Assembly: GCF_965363235.1 (NCBI RefSeq)
Contig: NC_134844.1
Coordinates: 50,402,872-50,466,871 of the forward strand
Direction of reading: 5' to 3'
Source of the DNA: Mytilus galloprovincialis
Lineage: Eukaryota; Mollusca; Bivalvia; Mytilida; Mytilidae
Length of the DNA stretch: 64,000 nt
Position numbers and translations under genes: made by a program. Each line of letters starts with the position of its first letter. Position 1 is the first letter of the stretch. Positions 24,501-35,859 of this stretch are shown here, piece after piece. The notes beneath the pieces were generated by a model, which searched no databases, had not been told where the DNA came from, and worked only from the letters and a program-made list of their open reading frames with translations.

Positions 24501-27500
24501 TGAGCCAAGGCTCCGCGTTAGTTAAAGGTCGTACATTGACCTATAATGATTTACTTTTATAAATTGTTATTTGGATGGGGAGCTGTCTCATCGGCACTCA
24601 TACCAAATCTTCTTATATCCGTTGTAAACATGTATCCCTATTTGATTAGGGACTTTCCTTTTTGAATTTTCTTCGGAGTTCAGTATTTTTGTGATTTTAC
24701 TTGATACCAATATTAAGTACTGGTCTTATGAATGAACCTGTAGTAAAAATGAATTAAATGCATTATACACGTTTTAAACATTTCTGAGACTATATGAAAC
24801 ATTGAATGACGATAACAAAACAATCACATAATGAATTTTGTGAGAATTACCTGTCCATTTTCCTGATCTCTGTATCTGTTATGGTCTTCTTTTAACTGGA
24901 CGTCTATTGTTATTACACGTAGTTCTCTAAAACAGCTCACAAAGGTTATGACAAAGGCCATGATTGACAGGGCTAGGAGCCATTCGGTTACTGTTGATAA
25001 CAAGAATACGCCTCTTAATTTGTCCTGGAAATAATTGAAAGACGTTATATCTAGAGTCTCACAAACCAAGTTTATTTGACTATTAAAGCGCATGTAGCTT
25101 AAACGCATGTAACTTAAACGCAATACTAAATATTGATTGTTGGGTATCACAATGTAACATTTGTAACCACTTACAATGTAAAATACAATAACTTGATTCA
25201 GGAACAATCCCAATGAAATTAAACACCAACACATCAAATGCAAATCATACTTATCGATTGAGGTGGTGTTCTCTATCTTTAATTTCTCGTGACATTTGTA
25301 CATTGAAATATACCCAGAGAAAAGGGAAATAATAGTCTGCCTTCAGTTTGTTAACTAACCTAAAAAATATATCTCTTCATTTATTAGATCATTTAGAGTT
25401 TACAGAGTAAAATCTGCTTAAACATAGAAAGAAGTTTTCAACATATTTTCAGAAATATTAGAACAATAACGTGTAATACGTACCCATTTTGTGTACTCCG
25501 GATGTGCCTTCCGCTGCATTTTATAATATGTTTTTGAAAAAGAAACTGAATTGAAAGTTAAGGTCATTATCGATTAGTGGTGAGCAGTGACAACAGCTTA
25601 ATGATTTAGGAACGGACATGTATACATGTCTGCAAGCATATAAAACAATATTTTTATATAGTATGTCTTGGTTTTCAGAATCGTGCGGTCGGACAATCAT
25701 TATTTTTAAGTAGTCGAAAAGGCATTGATTTTAAGTGAAACATTTTAAGCATACATCGTGAAGGAACACATACAACATCAACACACACACACACAATACA
25801 TGATAAAACTATTAAATTTGGAATAAGGAGAATTTACGAACCTTACGATGTATCATGTTTTTTTTTTTTTATATTAACCATTTTGAAATTGTTGAGAGTA
25901 ATCTAGTATTTTCTCAACAAATGTGACTTTGCGATCGTTCTGTTAACCTCTTCAAATTCCCGAGGGGATGGCCGAGTGGTCTAAGTAGTTACTACTGTAA
26001 TCACTAGCCAGACAAGACTGGGGTTGTGAGTTCGAACCCCGCTCGTGTGAGTGCAATATTCATTGACAAGAATGTCAGTTTTCCTATCGAAGGTTGGCGG
26101 TTTTCTCCGGGCACTCCGGCTTCCTCCACCAATAAAAACTTGCCGCCACGAGATAGCCTAAATGCAGTGCTTAAAAGTGGCGTTAAAACACCAAAAATCA
26201 AAAATCAAATCAAATTTCCGGATTTCAAATATTAAATTTGTGTTTTTAAATTAATCTAGAGTTTAATCTAGAACCATAAATATTAAGGATACACAGCAAA
26301 AAAATAATACACGTGGCAATGGAATTAATAATTTGCCACACAAACTCCCATCTAGCTCTCTGTAGCTTAAATGTGATAGCTGTCTGCAACCAAAGGTATG
26401 CCACTGCCAGTGTAAAACAAAGGAAGGCACCTGTATAATGAGGTGGCTTCATGGTATCCACCTGCAAAATAACAAAAATACATCACCTTAAAACTTGTTT
26501 AGCAATTGCACATTTATTAAAGAATTATATTCTAAAAAATCATGTTTTTAGGGTTTCACTTTGTGAATTCAGCTGTTTCTCAAGCCACTCTAAATTACTA
26601 GTTTGAGAACCTGTTACAACTGTTTTGAGGATTTGAGAAATAACATAAATTCTACAAGTTTCCACATCTTATAAAGAACAAGCACAAAATGTAATTCAGA
26701 ACAATAACTAAATGTATATTATATTGCCTGAAATACTTTTTCCTTATAAGTCATTTTTTCGAATATTTCTGAATTGGCTTTAATGAAAAAGTTTATATAT
26801 CAACCCATCACAGATTCCATATCACATAAGGTGTTGTTTATGTATACACCTTAGCATATTTATTTAATCGAAACAGTAGTAAGCGCTTACCTGAAAGCAT
26901 GCTACCAATAACAGACCTAACGATGACAATAAAGCTAGAACAAGTCCAGCAGTATTTGCTCTCTGCCAGTGTTTAGTAAAACTTGCTCGGTTTCTTGTCA
27001 TTTTTTCTCTAATAAACAGGAATCTCATTTCAGCATTTGCTGCCACTGAAAATTAGAATTCGAACTGAAGATAAAAGAGGGACGAAAGATACCAAAGGGA
27101 CAGTCAAACTCATAAATCTAAAACAAACTGGCAACGCCATGGCTAAAAATGAAAAAGACAAACAAAAAAACAGCACACATGACACAACATAGTGATTGTT
27201 ATGCACACTGGTTCATATCAGTTATACAGGTTATGTTATTACAACGTGGTCAAAAGTAAGTTGAGTTATATACAACACCAAATGTGTTTTCCCTGGTTGT
27301 TTAAGAATCTATGAAACGTTATAAACATCGTTCGTTAAAGTTATTAGGTTCTATAAGGAATTGAAGCGTAGGTCAAGTAAACTAAAACAAATGCCGAAAT
27401 TTAATATATAACTTTCAATCAAAATTATTACTACTAGTAGTTAACTGTTTGATTCAATTTAAAATTCCACTTCAAAATCGATTTTACAAACTTACACATA

Positions 27501-30500
27501 ATAGCTGACACAGCAACACAGAACGTAAATATACCACTCTCTGGTTCTTCTATACCAGTATAACTAAAACACAAAATAAAAAGATTGTTTATACACATGA
27601 ATTTTGAAAAGGATGAGGGCATTCATTGCATTCTTTGTAAATGATTGTAAATGCCTCATATTCTGCATCATATTTATGATATGTAATTAATATTCTTCAA
27701 ATTATAAGTCTTATTAAGGTGGTACCTAACACTTTCATTAAAATCAATTTGGCTCGTTTAATTTTCATAAAATTTTGACAAAGTATTTACTTTGGCCCTT
27801 TGACAAAAATATAAAAATTTCAAAAAATTTGAACCAACCATTTTATCAGAAAAATTACACTGGTTATATAGCAGTTTGACAAACACTAATTTTGATCATT
27901 GAGAAGCTTAATATTCTCTTAACAACGTAACGTAGTGTTCAGCTGATTTTACAAGGTTATCTCCCTGTAGTGTTAGGTACCACCTTAACGGGTGATTACC
28001 GATTCAGTAGAAAAAAATCAGTGTATGTATGTTCATGTTTTGATTATTTGTGTCTGGTATATTACTTAATTAGTGTAATTGATTGCTTGTTTGTTGCTTT
28101 ACGTCTAGTTGCAAATATTTCATGAATATTCAAGACGACAAAAATTAACAATAAATTTAAAGATCATCATGAAATAGAGGTCGTCAGGGATAAAGGTCGG
28201 AGAAATTTTTATTATCACTGGAACATAAGGGTATATTGGATAATAACAATGATGCATTGCAACAGCCCACATACGAACCCTCCCTTTATCCTGTGTTGGG
28301 AACCCCCTTTTCAAAATGGCTGGATCCGACCCTGGACCGTCCACATTCTGATCGGTTGTGGCTGCGAATTTTTACAATCCGCACAACCAAGATGTTTATT
28401 GCGGGTCGGAAGAAGACCAAGAGTGACAATAAGTTTTTACCTCACTCACCGTTAGCGTTATAATCTGCAGGAGAAGTAAAATAACATAATATTTCGGAAC
28501 AAAATTCATCCTTACCAGTGACCAATGGATAAACTCATCATAGATACCAGGCTTAAAAATTGTGTACACCAGACGAGTATGCAAAAGACGCCTTATTGAC
28601 GCTCGAATGGAGCAAGTTAAAAGAAGTGAATGTAAACAGCATAGAGGACCCTAAATTCCACATTGGTTTTTTTTCAAAATAATACGAAAGCAATCTATTA
28701 GCGTGTTAGAAAATCTTTAGAATTTCGAAAAATTCAAAGTTTTACAAACAGCAAATATTCATTATGCCCATATCAATGATAATTCATACCAACACAGAAG
28801 TGCTGACTACTAACTAGAGTCGTGTCTTATTCATACCTAATATATGGAAAATCTGGAAATGTGTGATTCTGTGCAACAGCTAGCCCATATCTGTGAGAGA
28901 GAAAAAATATTGACTATATATATTCAAATGGCAAATAGAAATTATTGATAAATAGTAATTTAAGTTTTTTCAATATTTTCGAAGAGCATAAGGAAATTTG
29001 AAATGATATAAAAGTTTTATGAGGCGTTTATAACCTGATAACAATAGATCCGTCTTTATAAGTATAGACATACTTAAAATAAAACGGAAACAATAAATTA
29101 AAATTAATTACAATTACGTCTGCATCTAGTATACGTATTAGATCATAAAACTATAATCATTCGTGGATGTTCTATGAATCACATGTAAACTTGACAAAAT
29201 ATTTCATGGTATATATTGAAGTAATAACGATAAATATAGAAATTAAAACAAAATCAAGTATCTACTACTGCTTTATGATTTAAAAAAGACAATAATTGAA
29301 AATCAAACTTTACAATTTTCTGCGTCATATATATTTGTTTATTTATACGTTATAATAACTCTCATAGTTTAAAGGGGGACTTTCCGACTTTTTGTAGTAA
29401 AACAACTGCATCCGTCTTCCTGCATGAAATGTTCAACACTAAAATATTTACTTGTATTGTGTTTTCTTTTTGAAACTATATAGAGTTAATTTTTAATTTC
29501 CTTTACTTATCTCGTTACCAACCTATCTTCATATATATAATAAAAAAATAAATTAAAAACATTTTCCACATGGTTATATCATATTTTATTATTTATAGCG
29601 GTCGTACATGTATGTATTTAAAATGAGAATGAGTTCAGCTACATTGTCATGCATTTTCTACCGAAAAAGAGGGTATGTCTCTCATATGAAAGTACACGCA
29701 GACGATGTCGAAAATATCCATGGGCGAAAATTCAGAGGTACATTGTATAAAGCAATGGGTCATACATTTTCAATTTCAAATATAGTATGGTGTCTGTTTA
29801 TACAATGCACCACTCTTTACGTACAACTGATGTTTATATATATATATATATGATGGTCCTTTCTTCGTCTGTTGAGATTTTTATTGACACGACTTAAATA
29901 ATCACTTTTTAATTTATTTGAAAAAAAAGGTGTCTAAGATTTTATAACGGAAAATATTTAAATGGGTTATAATTAAGGAATTATCTCCCTCAGGCAAAGC
30001 TCTGATTGCTTGCCCGGCTTTGGTTATACTTTTTTTGTCCTTTTTGGGTTATAGCTCTTCAATCTGTTAATACACGTTGGATTTTAAAATATTTTGGCCT
30101 AGAACATCACTGAGATACATGTATTGGTGGACAAATCTTCGATACTGTAAATTCAGAAATTATTGCGTGCATTTATTATTGCGATTTTGTCATTTTAAAC
30201 TTGAATGTGATTTTAATTTTAACGTGTGATTTTGTGAAAAATCTTATTTAATTCATATAAAATATTTCAAAATGAGTGTTAAAATTATTGCGTTTACAAC
30301 TCTTTCGCATTTATCGCAATAATAAAAACCTCGCATTAATTTAATATTTTATGAATCTACAGATTGAATGGGATGGGTTTTTTTAACCAAGCTGCACCCC
30401 AGTACCCAAAATTGTATGTTATTCCCCCCTCCCCTTTGTATATACAAATGTAGTTTAATATACTTACGTAGTTGCGAATGATAACCAAATCCACACATTT

Positions 30501-30559
30501 GTTACTATAGGTAAAATCCAGATCCATCTTCCCAAACACCAACTCGCAGCGAAAAACAT
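21600..30559 (-). CDS. DRAM/FRAG1/Sfk1-family six-helix membrane protein, gene A
   Basis: Eight coding exons: 30468-30559, 28837-28890, 27496-27563, 26891-27045, 26293-26461, 25484-25545, 24851-25024, 21594-21635 (stop 21600-21602). All joins are GT-AG and keep frame, giving 269 aa. Six hydrophobic segments; the last holds TVTEWLLALS (about 211-220), matching the EW..AL motif of damage-regulated autophagy modulators. NTAGLVLALLSSLGLLLVACF and VAYLWLQTAITFKL match helices 3 and 4 of that family. Human DRAM1 and DRAM2 are lysosomal membrane proteins that promote autophagy; the same role here is inference. Compared with gene B, the luminal DTGT motif has become YTGI. If the intron after exon 7 is retained, the frame stops at 24824. 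Intron 5 holds a SINE and intron 2 a TTAA MITE. Confidence 0.86.
22800..23190 (+). repeat. mussel interspersed repeat with internal triplication
   Basis: Same family as 17540-17840. The segment GCTATCTATAAAACCAGGTT occurs three times in tandem (about 22924-23010), an amplification not seen in the other copies. Confidence 0.6.
23230..23870 (+). repeat. repeat fragments, 5' half of the retrozyme host repeat
   Basis: 23400-23490 is the GAACAGCGGTATACTACTGTTG repeat (also about 55380, and inverted near 57650). 23755-23870 is the 5' half of the host repeat interrupted by the retrozyme. Confidence 0.5.
23954..23997 (+). ncRNA. type I hammerhead self-cleaving ribozyme, copy 1
   Basis: Stem I GCGTCA (23954-23959) pairs with TGGCGT (23992-23997). 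Core CTGATGA is at 23960-23966. Stem II GTAT/AGAC has loop TATGT and one A-G mismatch. Core GAAA is at 23980-23983. Stem III has two pairs (A-U, C-G) closed by GCGC, followed by the GUC cleavage triplet ending at 23991. The weak stem III is typical of animal forms that cut best as dimers. Confidence 0.85.
24307..24350 (+). ncRNA. type I hammerhead self-cleaving ribozyme, copy 2
   Basis: Same layout as copy 1: stem I GCGTCA/TGGCGT, core CTGATGA (24313-24319), stem II GTCT/AGAC fully paired with loop TATGT, core GAAA (24333-24336), stem III two pairs with loop ACGC, GUC at 24342-24344. All conserved core bases are intact, so it is predicted active. Confidence 0.87.
24392..24700 (+). repeat. 3' half of host repeat plus adjoining repeat
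   Basis: Continues the host repeat after the retrozyme (GTTTCTCGTTTCTCG ... GGGGCCCTTTATAG ... GAGCTGTCTCATCGGCACTC), then a fragment of the GGGACTTTCC-TTTTGAATTT family. Confidence 0.65.
25962..26212 (+). mobile_element. tRNA-derived SINE
   Basis: The head looks like a tRNA-Ser/Leu: box A TGGCCGAGTGG at 25969-25979 and box B AGTTCGAACCC at 26029-26038, so RNA polymerase III would start near 25962. The body contains TTTTCTCCGGGCACTCCGGC and GGCGTTAAAACACC, conserved in many mollusc SINEs, and ends in an ATCAAA-rich tail. Possible target duplication TCAAATT(T)CC on both sides. It lies in intron 5 of DRAM-like gene A, antisense to it. Confidence 0.85.
27071..27190 (-). mobile_element. 3'-end fragment of the RT element family
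   Basis: AGAGGGACGAAAGATACCAA ... GGCAACGCCATGGCTAAAAA matches the 3' terminus of the element at 15853-17500 closely. 5'-truncated, as expected of a retroposed copy. It lies in intron 3 of gene A. Confidence 0.65.
27718..27984. mobile_element. TTAA-flanked MITE, 267 bp
   Basis: Perfect 16-bp inverted ends GGTGGTACCTAACACT / AGTGTTAGGTACCACC, bounded by TTAA at 27714-27717 and 27985-27988. A TTAA duplication is the piggyBac-type signature. The interior is AT-rich and non-coding. It lies in intron 2 of gene A. Confidence 0.8.
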
Positions 30560-30568
30560 ATTTAGAAC

Positions 30569-30776
30569 TAAAATTTATCGTCTTTAAAACACTGAAAAAT
30601 ATAAAATACTGCACCTGAATAAACTCAGAAGTAAAACTTATATATCGTCTTGGAACACTGTAATATACATAATACTGCACCTGAATAAACTGAAAAGTAA
30701 AACTTATCGTCTTTGGAACACTGAAATATATATATAAAAAATGCACCTGAATAAACGCAGAAGTGAAACTAATCAA
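30569..30776. repeat. 66-bp minisatellite upstream of gene A start
   Basis: GCACCTGAATAAAC recurs at 30611, 30677 and 30743. The units contain CGTCTT(T)GGAACACTG and AGTAAAACTTAT, about 3.2 units in all. It ends 10 bp 5' of the gene A start codon, so it lies in the 5' untranslated region or promoter. Read on minus, each unit carries an acceptor-like TTTATTCAG. Confidence 0.7.
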
Positions 30777-31007
30777 AATAATGCATACAAATTATTTTAC
30801 GTAATAAATATTCTGTCTTAACGGAAATGAACTGACATGAACGTTCAATGGGTTATTAACGCAAGTGTTTTGCTTTACTTCTTTCAAGGAAATAAACAAT
30901 TTGTGGGTTAAGTGGACTTTCAAATCAATAAAAATGTGTAGTTTAGAACTAGTGTAACTCGTTTAAATATCTGAATGTATTGTGATGGAGAAAGATCAGG
31001 GGGAAAT

Positions 31008-32012
31008 GTAGGATTTAATAATGTCCCCCATGATGTCCAATGGACACATTTTCAATTTAGCAAAAAAAAACTGTCCATGGACAACATTTTATTAACTTAT
31101 TAAATGTGTCCTGGACACAATTTCCTATGAAAATATGTCCTCAGGTATGAAAAAGTGTCCATGAACATGGACATTATCCACTACCATAATATTGTCCAGG
31201 GGGACATTTTTTCACAGGACATTGTGTCCGCCAGCATGGCCAGGGCATTTTTTTATATAATTAAATGATATCCATTGCCTTGTTATTACTGGCCGCATTT
31301 TAACTTTTAATTGCGAATTTTAATTAATTGTTACATTGACATAGAGTTGTCTCATTAGCACTCATACCATCCTTATCTTCATATTTACAAAAATGTATAA
31401 TATACTCAAACTCAAATAGTAACAGATACTGTACAGTATTATTTTCCTTGAAGGACACAATTTAATGACATTTACTACAAAAATGTGTTCTGTAGATGGA
31501 CCATATTTCATAACTGTTGCTGTAAAATGCTGTCCACTTAGGAGACAATATTTCATGGCAATGGACATTATGTATTTTGAATTGCCTTCTTCTCTGACAT
31601 AATAAATATAGTAAAGTCCTTCAGATTTAATTTTACACTTCCTTCTTATTGTTATTCTTTCATTGTCATTACCATTTGCTGGAAATTTCTTAGAACTTAA
31701 ATTTCCATCCATTATTTGTTGGTTTACATAAATGTATATCAATCAATTTCGCATCAATCCTTCATATTTTAATTAAAATTCAAGTATAATAAAACTTTTT
31801 AATGACCTTAGTATTACTCCTTTGGAGGACACAATTTAATAGCAACTATTATGAAAATTTGTCCTGCGGGTGGACACTATTTTTTTATCTTTTGCAGTAA
31901 AATCTGTCTATTTGAGGGACACTATTCCCTGGCAATGGACATTATTAATACCAAAATTCTATGAAAAACTGTCCTCATGGACACTTTTTCACAGGACACT
32001 TTTATGTCTTAC
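31008..32012. repeat. left arm of a ~1-kb inverted duplication
   Basis: Inverse copy of 34571-35543. Outer boundary GTAGGATTTAATAATGTCCC, inner boundary near TGTCTTAC. Dense in TGTCC / GGACA units (for example CTGTCCATGGACA). It includes a GAGTTGTCTCATTAGCACTC repeat tail that is also present in the other arm. The 126-codon minus frame at 31362-31742 lies inside and is interrupted in the partner arm. Confidence 0.8.
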
Positions 32013-32339
32013 AAAAATTTCCATATGGCGCCTCTTGGAATAAATTGCAAGGTGTTAAATATGTTTATTTCATACAATGAATAGATGCCAAATCGAACTC
32101 TTAACTACAACAAGTCAATTTGACAGATGATGTTATTTTGTACATTCATGAATAGCATGCTGCAATATACATGTTACATGTATATGTCAAGATTGTATAC
32201 TAGATCTGTTAACATTCTCTCCAATCGTGCGACAACATAACGACAGACGTGTTCCGTCGCAACACCTAACATCATGATTTTAATAAATATGCACAGTAAC
32301 ACCGCATAGAATTTAACCCTGATTCTGTGCATGTGATCT

Positions 32340-32590
32340 TGCAATGTTTCCACCGCCTAGCTCATACCAAGCGGCCAACAAGGCAGTATGACTTTTTCGT
32401 TGTTTTAATTTCTTTACATTTGTCGTTTTGGGGTATTTTTACAGCTGACTATTTATGCGAAATGGGTTTTGCTCATTGTTGAAAGCCGTATTGTGACCCA
32501 TGATAGTTGTTATTTCTGTGTCATTTTGTCTCTTGTAGAGAATTTTCTCATTAACAAACAAATGATACTACATCGTCTTATTTTCATATT
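32340..32590 (+). repeat. mussel interspersed repeat fragment
   Basis: TTTGCTCATTGTTGAAAGCCG ... TTTCTGTGTCATTTTGTCTC ... tail similar to GAGTTGTCTCATTGGCA. Related to the pieces at about 3900-4045 and 42256-42370. Confidence 0.5.
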
Positions 32591-32714
32591 ATAAGTGTAA
32601 TGTAACCTTGCAATTCTAAAATTTATTAAAGAGCTTTTCTAAGATCAACTTTTCCACCACTGCTTCCCTTTGTTCTATATATCTGGATACTTTTATTGTA
32701 TAACAATTTAAATG

Positions 32715-32840
32715 GACATAGGCGGATCCATTGTGGACTGCCCCCCTTTTTAGTGCGAAAAATATGGTTGATCATATAAGAAATCACTGAAGCATGACCA
32801 GAGCGCCTCCCCTTTATAAAAAATTCTGGATCCCCCACTG
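32715..32840. repeat. GGATCCGCC-ended short repeat, copy 3
   Basis: TAGGCGGATCC at left and TGGATCCCCCACTG at right, with GATCATATAAGAAATCACTG between. Confidence 0.6.
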
Positions 32841-32904
32841 ATGAGGAATTTCTGCTAGTTTATATATTTAATGATTTGCCCTCCTTTTTATTCCTTTTGT
32901 GTAG

Positions 32905-33125
32905 ATAATAAACCAGAGAAGATATCTAGGGTCAACAGATGGTCTTATACCATAGACATGCATGGAAGTGTCTATAATTTATGTCTAACGCTAAACAGTT
33001 CTGTAATGAACAGACCGATAACAAAAATAGATCTGTGGTATATGCAAAATGAGTCAGCAAACTTGCAACACGACGAAAGAGAAAGTGACGACATACTTAT
33101 TCGTCATATGATCAAGATAAAATAA
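32905..33125 (+). CDS. candidate terminal exon, unidentified protein
   Basis: A strong pyrimidine-rich acceptor (TATTCCTTTTGTGTAG) precedes a frame of 72 codons to a TAA at 33123-33125. It contains ISRVNRWSYTIDMHGSVYNL, then PITKIDLWYM and DERESDDILIRHM. Composition is balanced, unlike the AT-driven frames nearby. I recognise no family and see no upstream partner exon with certainty. It lies in the spacer of the 31-35.5 kb inverted duplication, so it could be part of a mobile element. Confidence 0.33.
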
Positions 33126-33261
33126 GGTCAAATGATCCACTTGTGGTTTTCGATATTAAACAACAGTTAAAAATCAGTCATTAATAGTCAGATAAGGTTT
33201 GACATTTTCCTCTAAATTTGTTTTTCTTTGTGATCGTTTATTTTGGAATTCGAAATAAAAA

Positions 33262-33545
33262 TACGGTTTCTTATTGATTCAAAATGCTAGAAAATGCAGT
33301 ATTTTGCTACAAGGCCCTTAAACCATCTACACTGAATTTTGATTTATTGTAAAAACTGTTGTCAGGTCAATAACGATGGCATAATTAAAACATACGGTTT
33401 CCTACCGATTTCATATCGGCAAATCTTAATCCACCTTGATTATATATAATATTCCAAAATGCCAGAAAATGCATCAGTTTGCTACAAGGCTAAGCAGTAA
33501 TATCCTATAACCATCTACGCTCAATTTTGACTTATCATGCTTATT
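33262..33545. repeat. degenerate two-unit tandem repeat
   Basis: ATACGGTTTC, AAAATGC(C/T)AGAAAATGCA, TTTGCTACAAGGC and AACCATCTACRCT occur in the same order in both units (from 33261 and 33392). Confidence 0.6.
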
Positions 33546-34194
33546 GCTAAAATCATAAGCTTAAAAAAATGTGTATTGCACATCTCGATCAATGACGAAA
33601 CAGTGATTAATCATGTTAATGAGAGCATCCAGAGGGCTTGTAAATAAACAGCCGATTACTGTACTGATCATGTATAGTAGTAGATTTAGGTAAAAAGTAC
33701 AAGAGACAAAACTGTACTAATACGTTTTCTATTAATTGTTCTTGAATTCTAATTGAAATAAAAAGAAATGGGATAGCAAAAATATGAATCAAAACATATA
33801 TATTATGGAGCCTTTTTGTATAATCTAGGCTTAACTATGGTACCATCATCGGTACAGGTACATCATTCGTAAATATAATCAACACGCAGACATCTTATAC
33901 ATTTAGGTTTTCAAATCTAATCTTTTATGGTAATATTCTTTACAAAGCACAAACGATGTCGGCATTCACCTCAAAAAGCTAACCAAACCTTTCAATAGAC
34001 TTATTCAAAAGGGATATAGTTACTATACTAGGGTCGTCAAGTTGATTACCTATTCCTATTTCTTATTTGTTACCTATTCGTTACGTATTCCTTATTCGTT
34101 ACTTATTCCTCATTCTTATACCTTTGTTATAGTCTTGTATGTTTATTAATTCATTTATATGTTTTAAAGTTAAGTATGACGTGTACACATTTTT

Positions 34195-34320
34195 GTTTAG
34201 GGGCCAGCTGAAGATCGCCTCTGGGTGCGGGGTTTTCGCGCTGTGTTGAAGACCATTGGTGGCCTCCGACCGTTTTCTGCTCTTTGGTCGGGTTTTTGTA
34301 ACAGTAAACCTTAAAGAGAA
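34195..34320 (+). repeat. mussel interspersed repeat (GGGGCCAGCTGAAG type)
   Basis: GGGGCCAGCTGAAGATCGCC ... TGTGTTGAAGACC ... TTTGGTCGGGTTTTTG. Inverted relatives with GGGAATGTGTCAAAGAGACA lie at about 3010-3060 and 62765-62880. Confidence 0.5.
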
Positions 34321-34570
34321 GGGTACTTAAACTTTGACAACATCTTTCAACACTGCTGATTTAGCCATCTTTAAACAGTTATCAAAGATCCAATTTTTAG
34401 AACTCATAGACTCCCTAAAACTATACTGTCACATGCCAACTGTCATGACTGTATACATGATTCTGGGAACTTTAAGTGAACATTTTTTTAGTTATTCGAC
34501 TGTGCTGCTTACTGCTTAACACTAGAGCTAAATATTACTTTATTAAATGTGATTTGCTCATTGTTGAAGT

Positions 34571-35543
34571 GTAAGACATAATAGTGTCCTGTGAAAAAGT
34601 GTCCATGAGGACAGTTTTTCATAGAATTTTGGTTTTTAATAATGTTCATTGCCATGGAATAGTGTCCCTCAAATAAAGAGATTTTACTGCAAAAGATATA
34701 AAATAGTGTCCACCCATAGGACAAATTTTCTTGGTAGTTGCTATTAAATTGTGTCCTCCAAGGGAAGTAATACTAAGGTCATTAAAAAGTTTTATTATAC
34801 TTGAATTTTAATTAAAATATGAAGGATTGGTTTGAAATTGATTGATATACAAATGTAAACCAACAAATAATGGATGGAAGTAAATATAGAGAAATTTAAG
34901 TTCTAAGAATTTCCAGCAAATGGTAATAACAACGAAAGAATAACAATAAGAAGGAAGTATAAAATCAAATCTGAAGGACTTTACTATATTTATTATGTCA
35001 GAGAAGAAGGCAATTCAAAATAAATAATGTCCATTGCCAAGAAATATTGTCTCCTAAGTGGACAGCATTTTACAGCAATAGTTATTAAATATGGTACATC
35101 TACAGAACACGTTTGTGAAGTAAATGTCATTAAATTGTGTCCTTCAAGGAAAATAATACTGTACAGCATCTGTTACTATTTGAGTTTGAGTATATAATTA
35201 TACATTTTTGTAAATATGAAGATAAGGATGGTATGAGTGCCAATGAGACAACTCTATGTCAATGTAACAATTAATTAAAATTCACAATTAAAAGTTAAAA
35301 TGCGGCCAGTAATAACAAGGCAATGGATATCATTTAATCATATAAAAAAATGTCCACCTGGACAATATTATGGTAGTGGGTAAGGTCTATGTTCATGGAC
35401 ACTTTTTCATACCTGAGGACATATTTTCATAGGAAATTGTGTCCAGGACACATTTAAATAAGTAAATATTGTCCATGGACAGTTTTTACTATGAAAATGT
35501 GTCCAGTGGACATTTTGTCATGGGGGACATTATTAAATCCTAC
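34571..35543. repeat. right arm of a ~1-kb inverted duplication
   Basis: Inverse copy of 31008-32012 with small indels and scattered mismatches. The 2.56-kb spacer between the arms holds the features at 32340-34320. No target duplication found at the outer edges. Confidence 0.8.
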
Positions 35544-35859
35544 AGAAGGCCATACGATGACCTGTAATTGTTCACATCTTTGTCCTTTAGTCTTTATGGA
35601 TATTTTTCGCAATGACAATCATATCACATTATATCTCCTTAATTCCAAAGCACAGAGAAAAATGAACATAACAAACTAAATGGTGTGCAAAAAACACGAT
35701 CAGAGAATAAAGGACAGAATATTAAAGAATACAGAAATACATGACCCCATCTAGACCCTTGGTGTTTCACTCAGGGGTCACAGACCGGACTGAGATGAAA
35801 CCTAGTACAATGAACTTACATACATGTACACATAATTAGCTCTAATTCGGTTTTATTAA

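Noticed and set aside
24824..25303. 159-codon minus frame as a single exon
   Set aside because: Only 24851-25024 (or to 24824) is exon 7 of gene A. The part above 25024 is intron behind a clear acceptor.
29608..29853. 81-codon plus frame (YVSHMKVHADDVENIHGRKF)
   Set aside because: Moderately protein-like and followed by a possible GT donor, but with no acceptor partner or family. It ends in TATATA repeat.
30357..30776. 139-codon minus frame with repeating FIQVQY units
   Set aside because: It is the translation of the 66-bp minisatellite in a frame different from gene A exon 1, which overlaps it.
31362..31742. 126-codon minus frame (ITIRRKCKIKSEGLYYIYYV)
   Set aside because: It lies in the left inverted arm. 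The same region of the right arm has stops and indels, so it is not maintained as coding, though a decayed transposon protein cannot be excluded.
31008..35543. p53-type response elements near a DRAM gene
   Set aside because: The abundant motif is mostly TGTCC...GGACA, the reverse arrangement of GGACA-TGTCC half sites, and it belongs to a repeat. The resemblance is probably coincidental.
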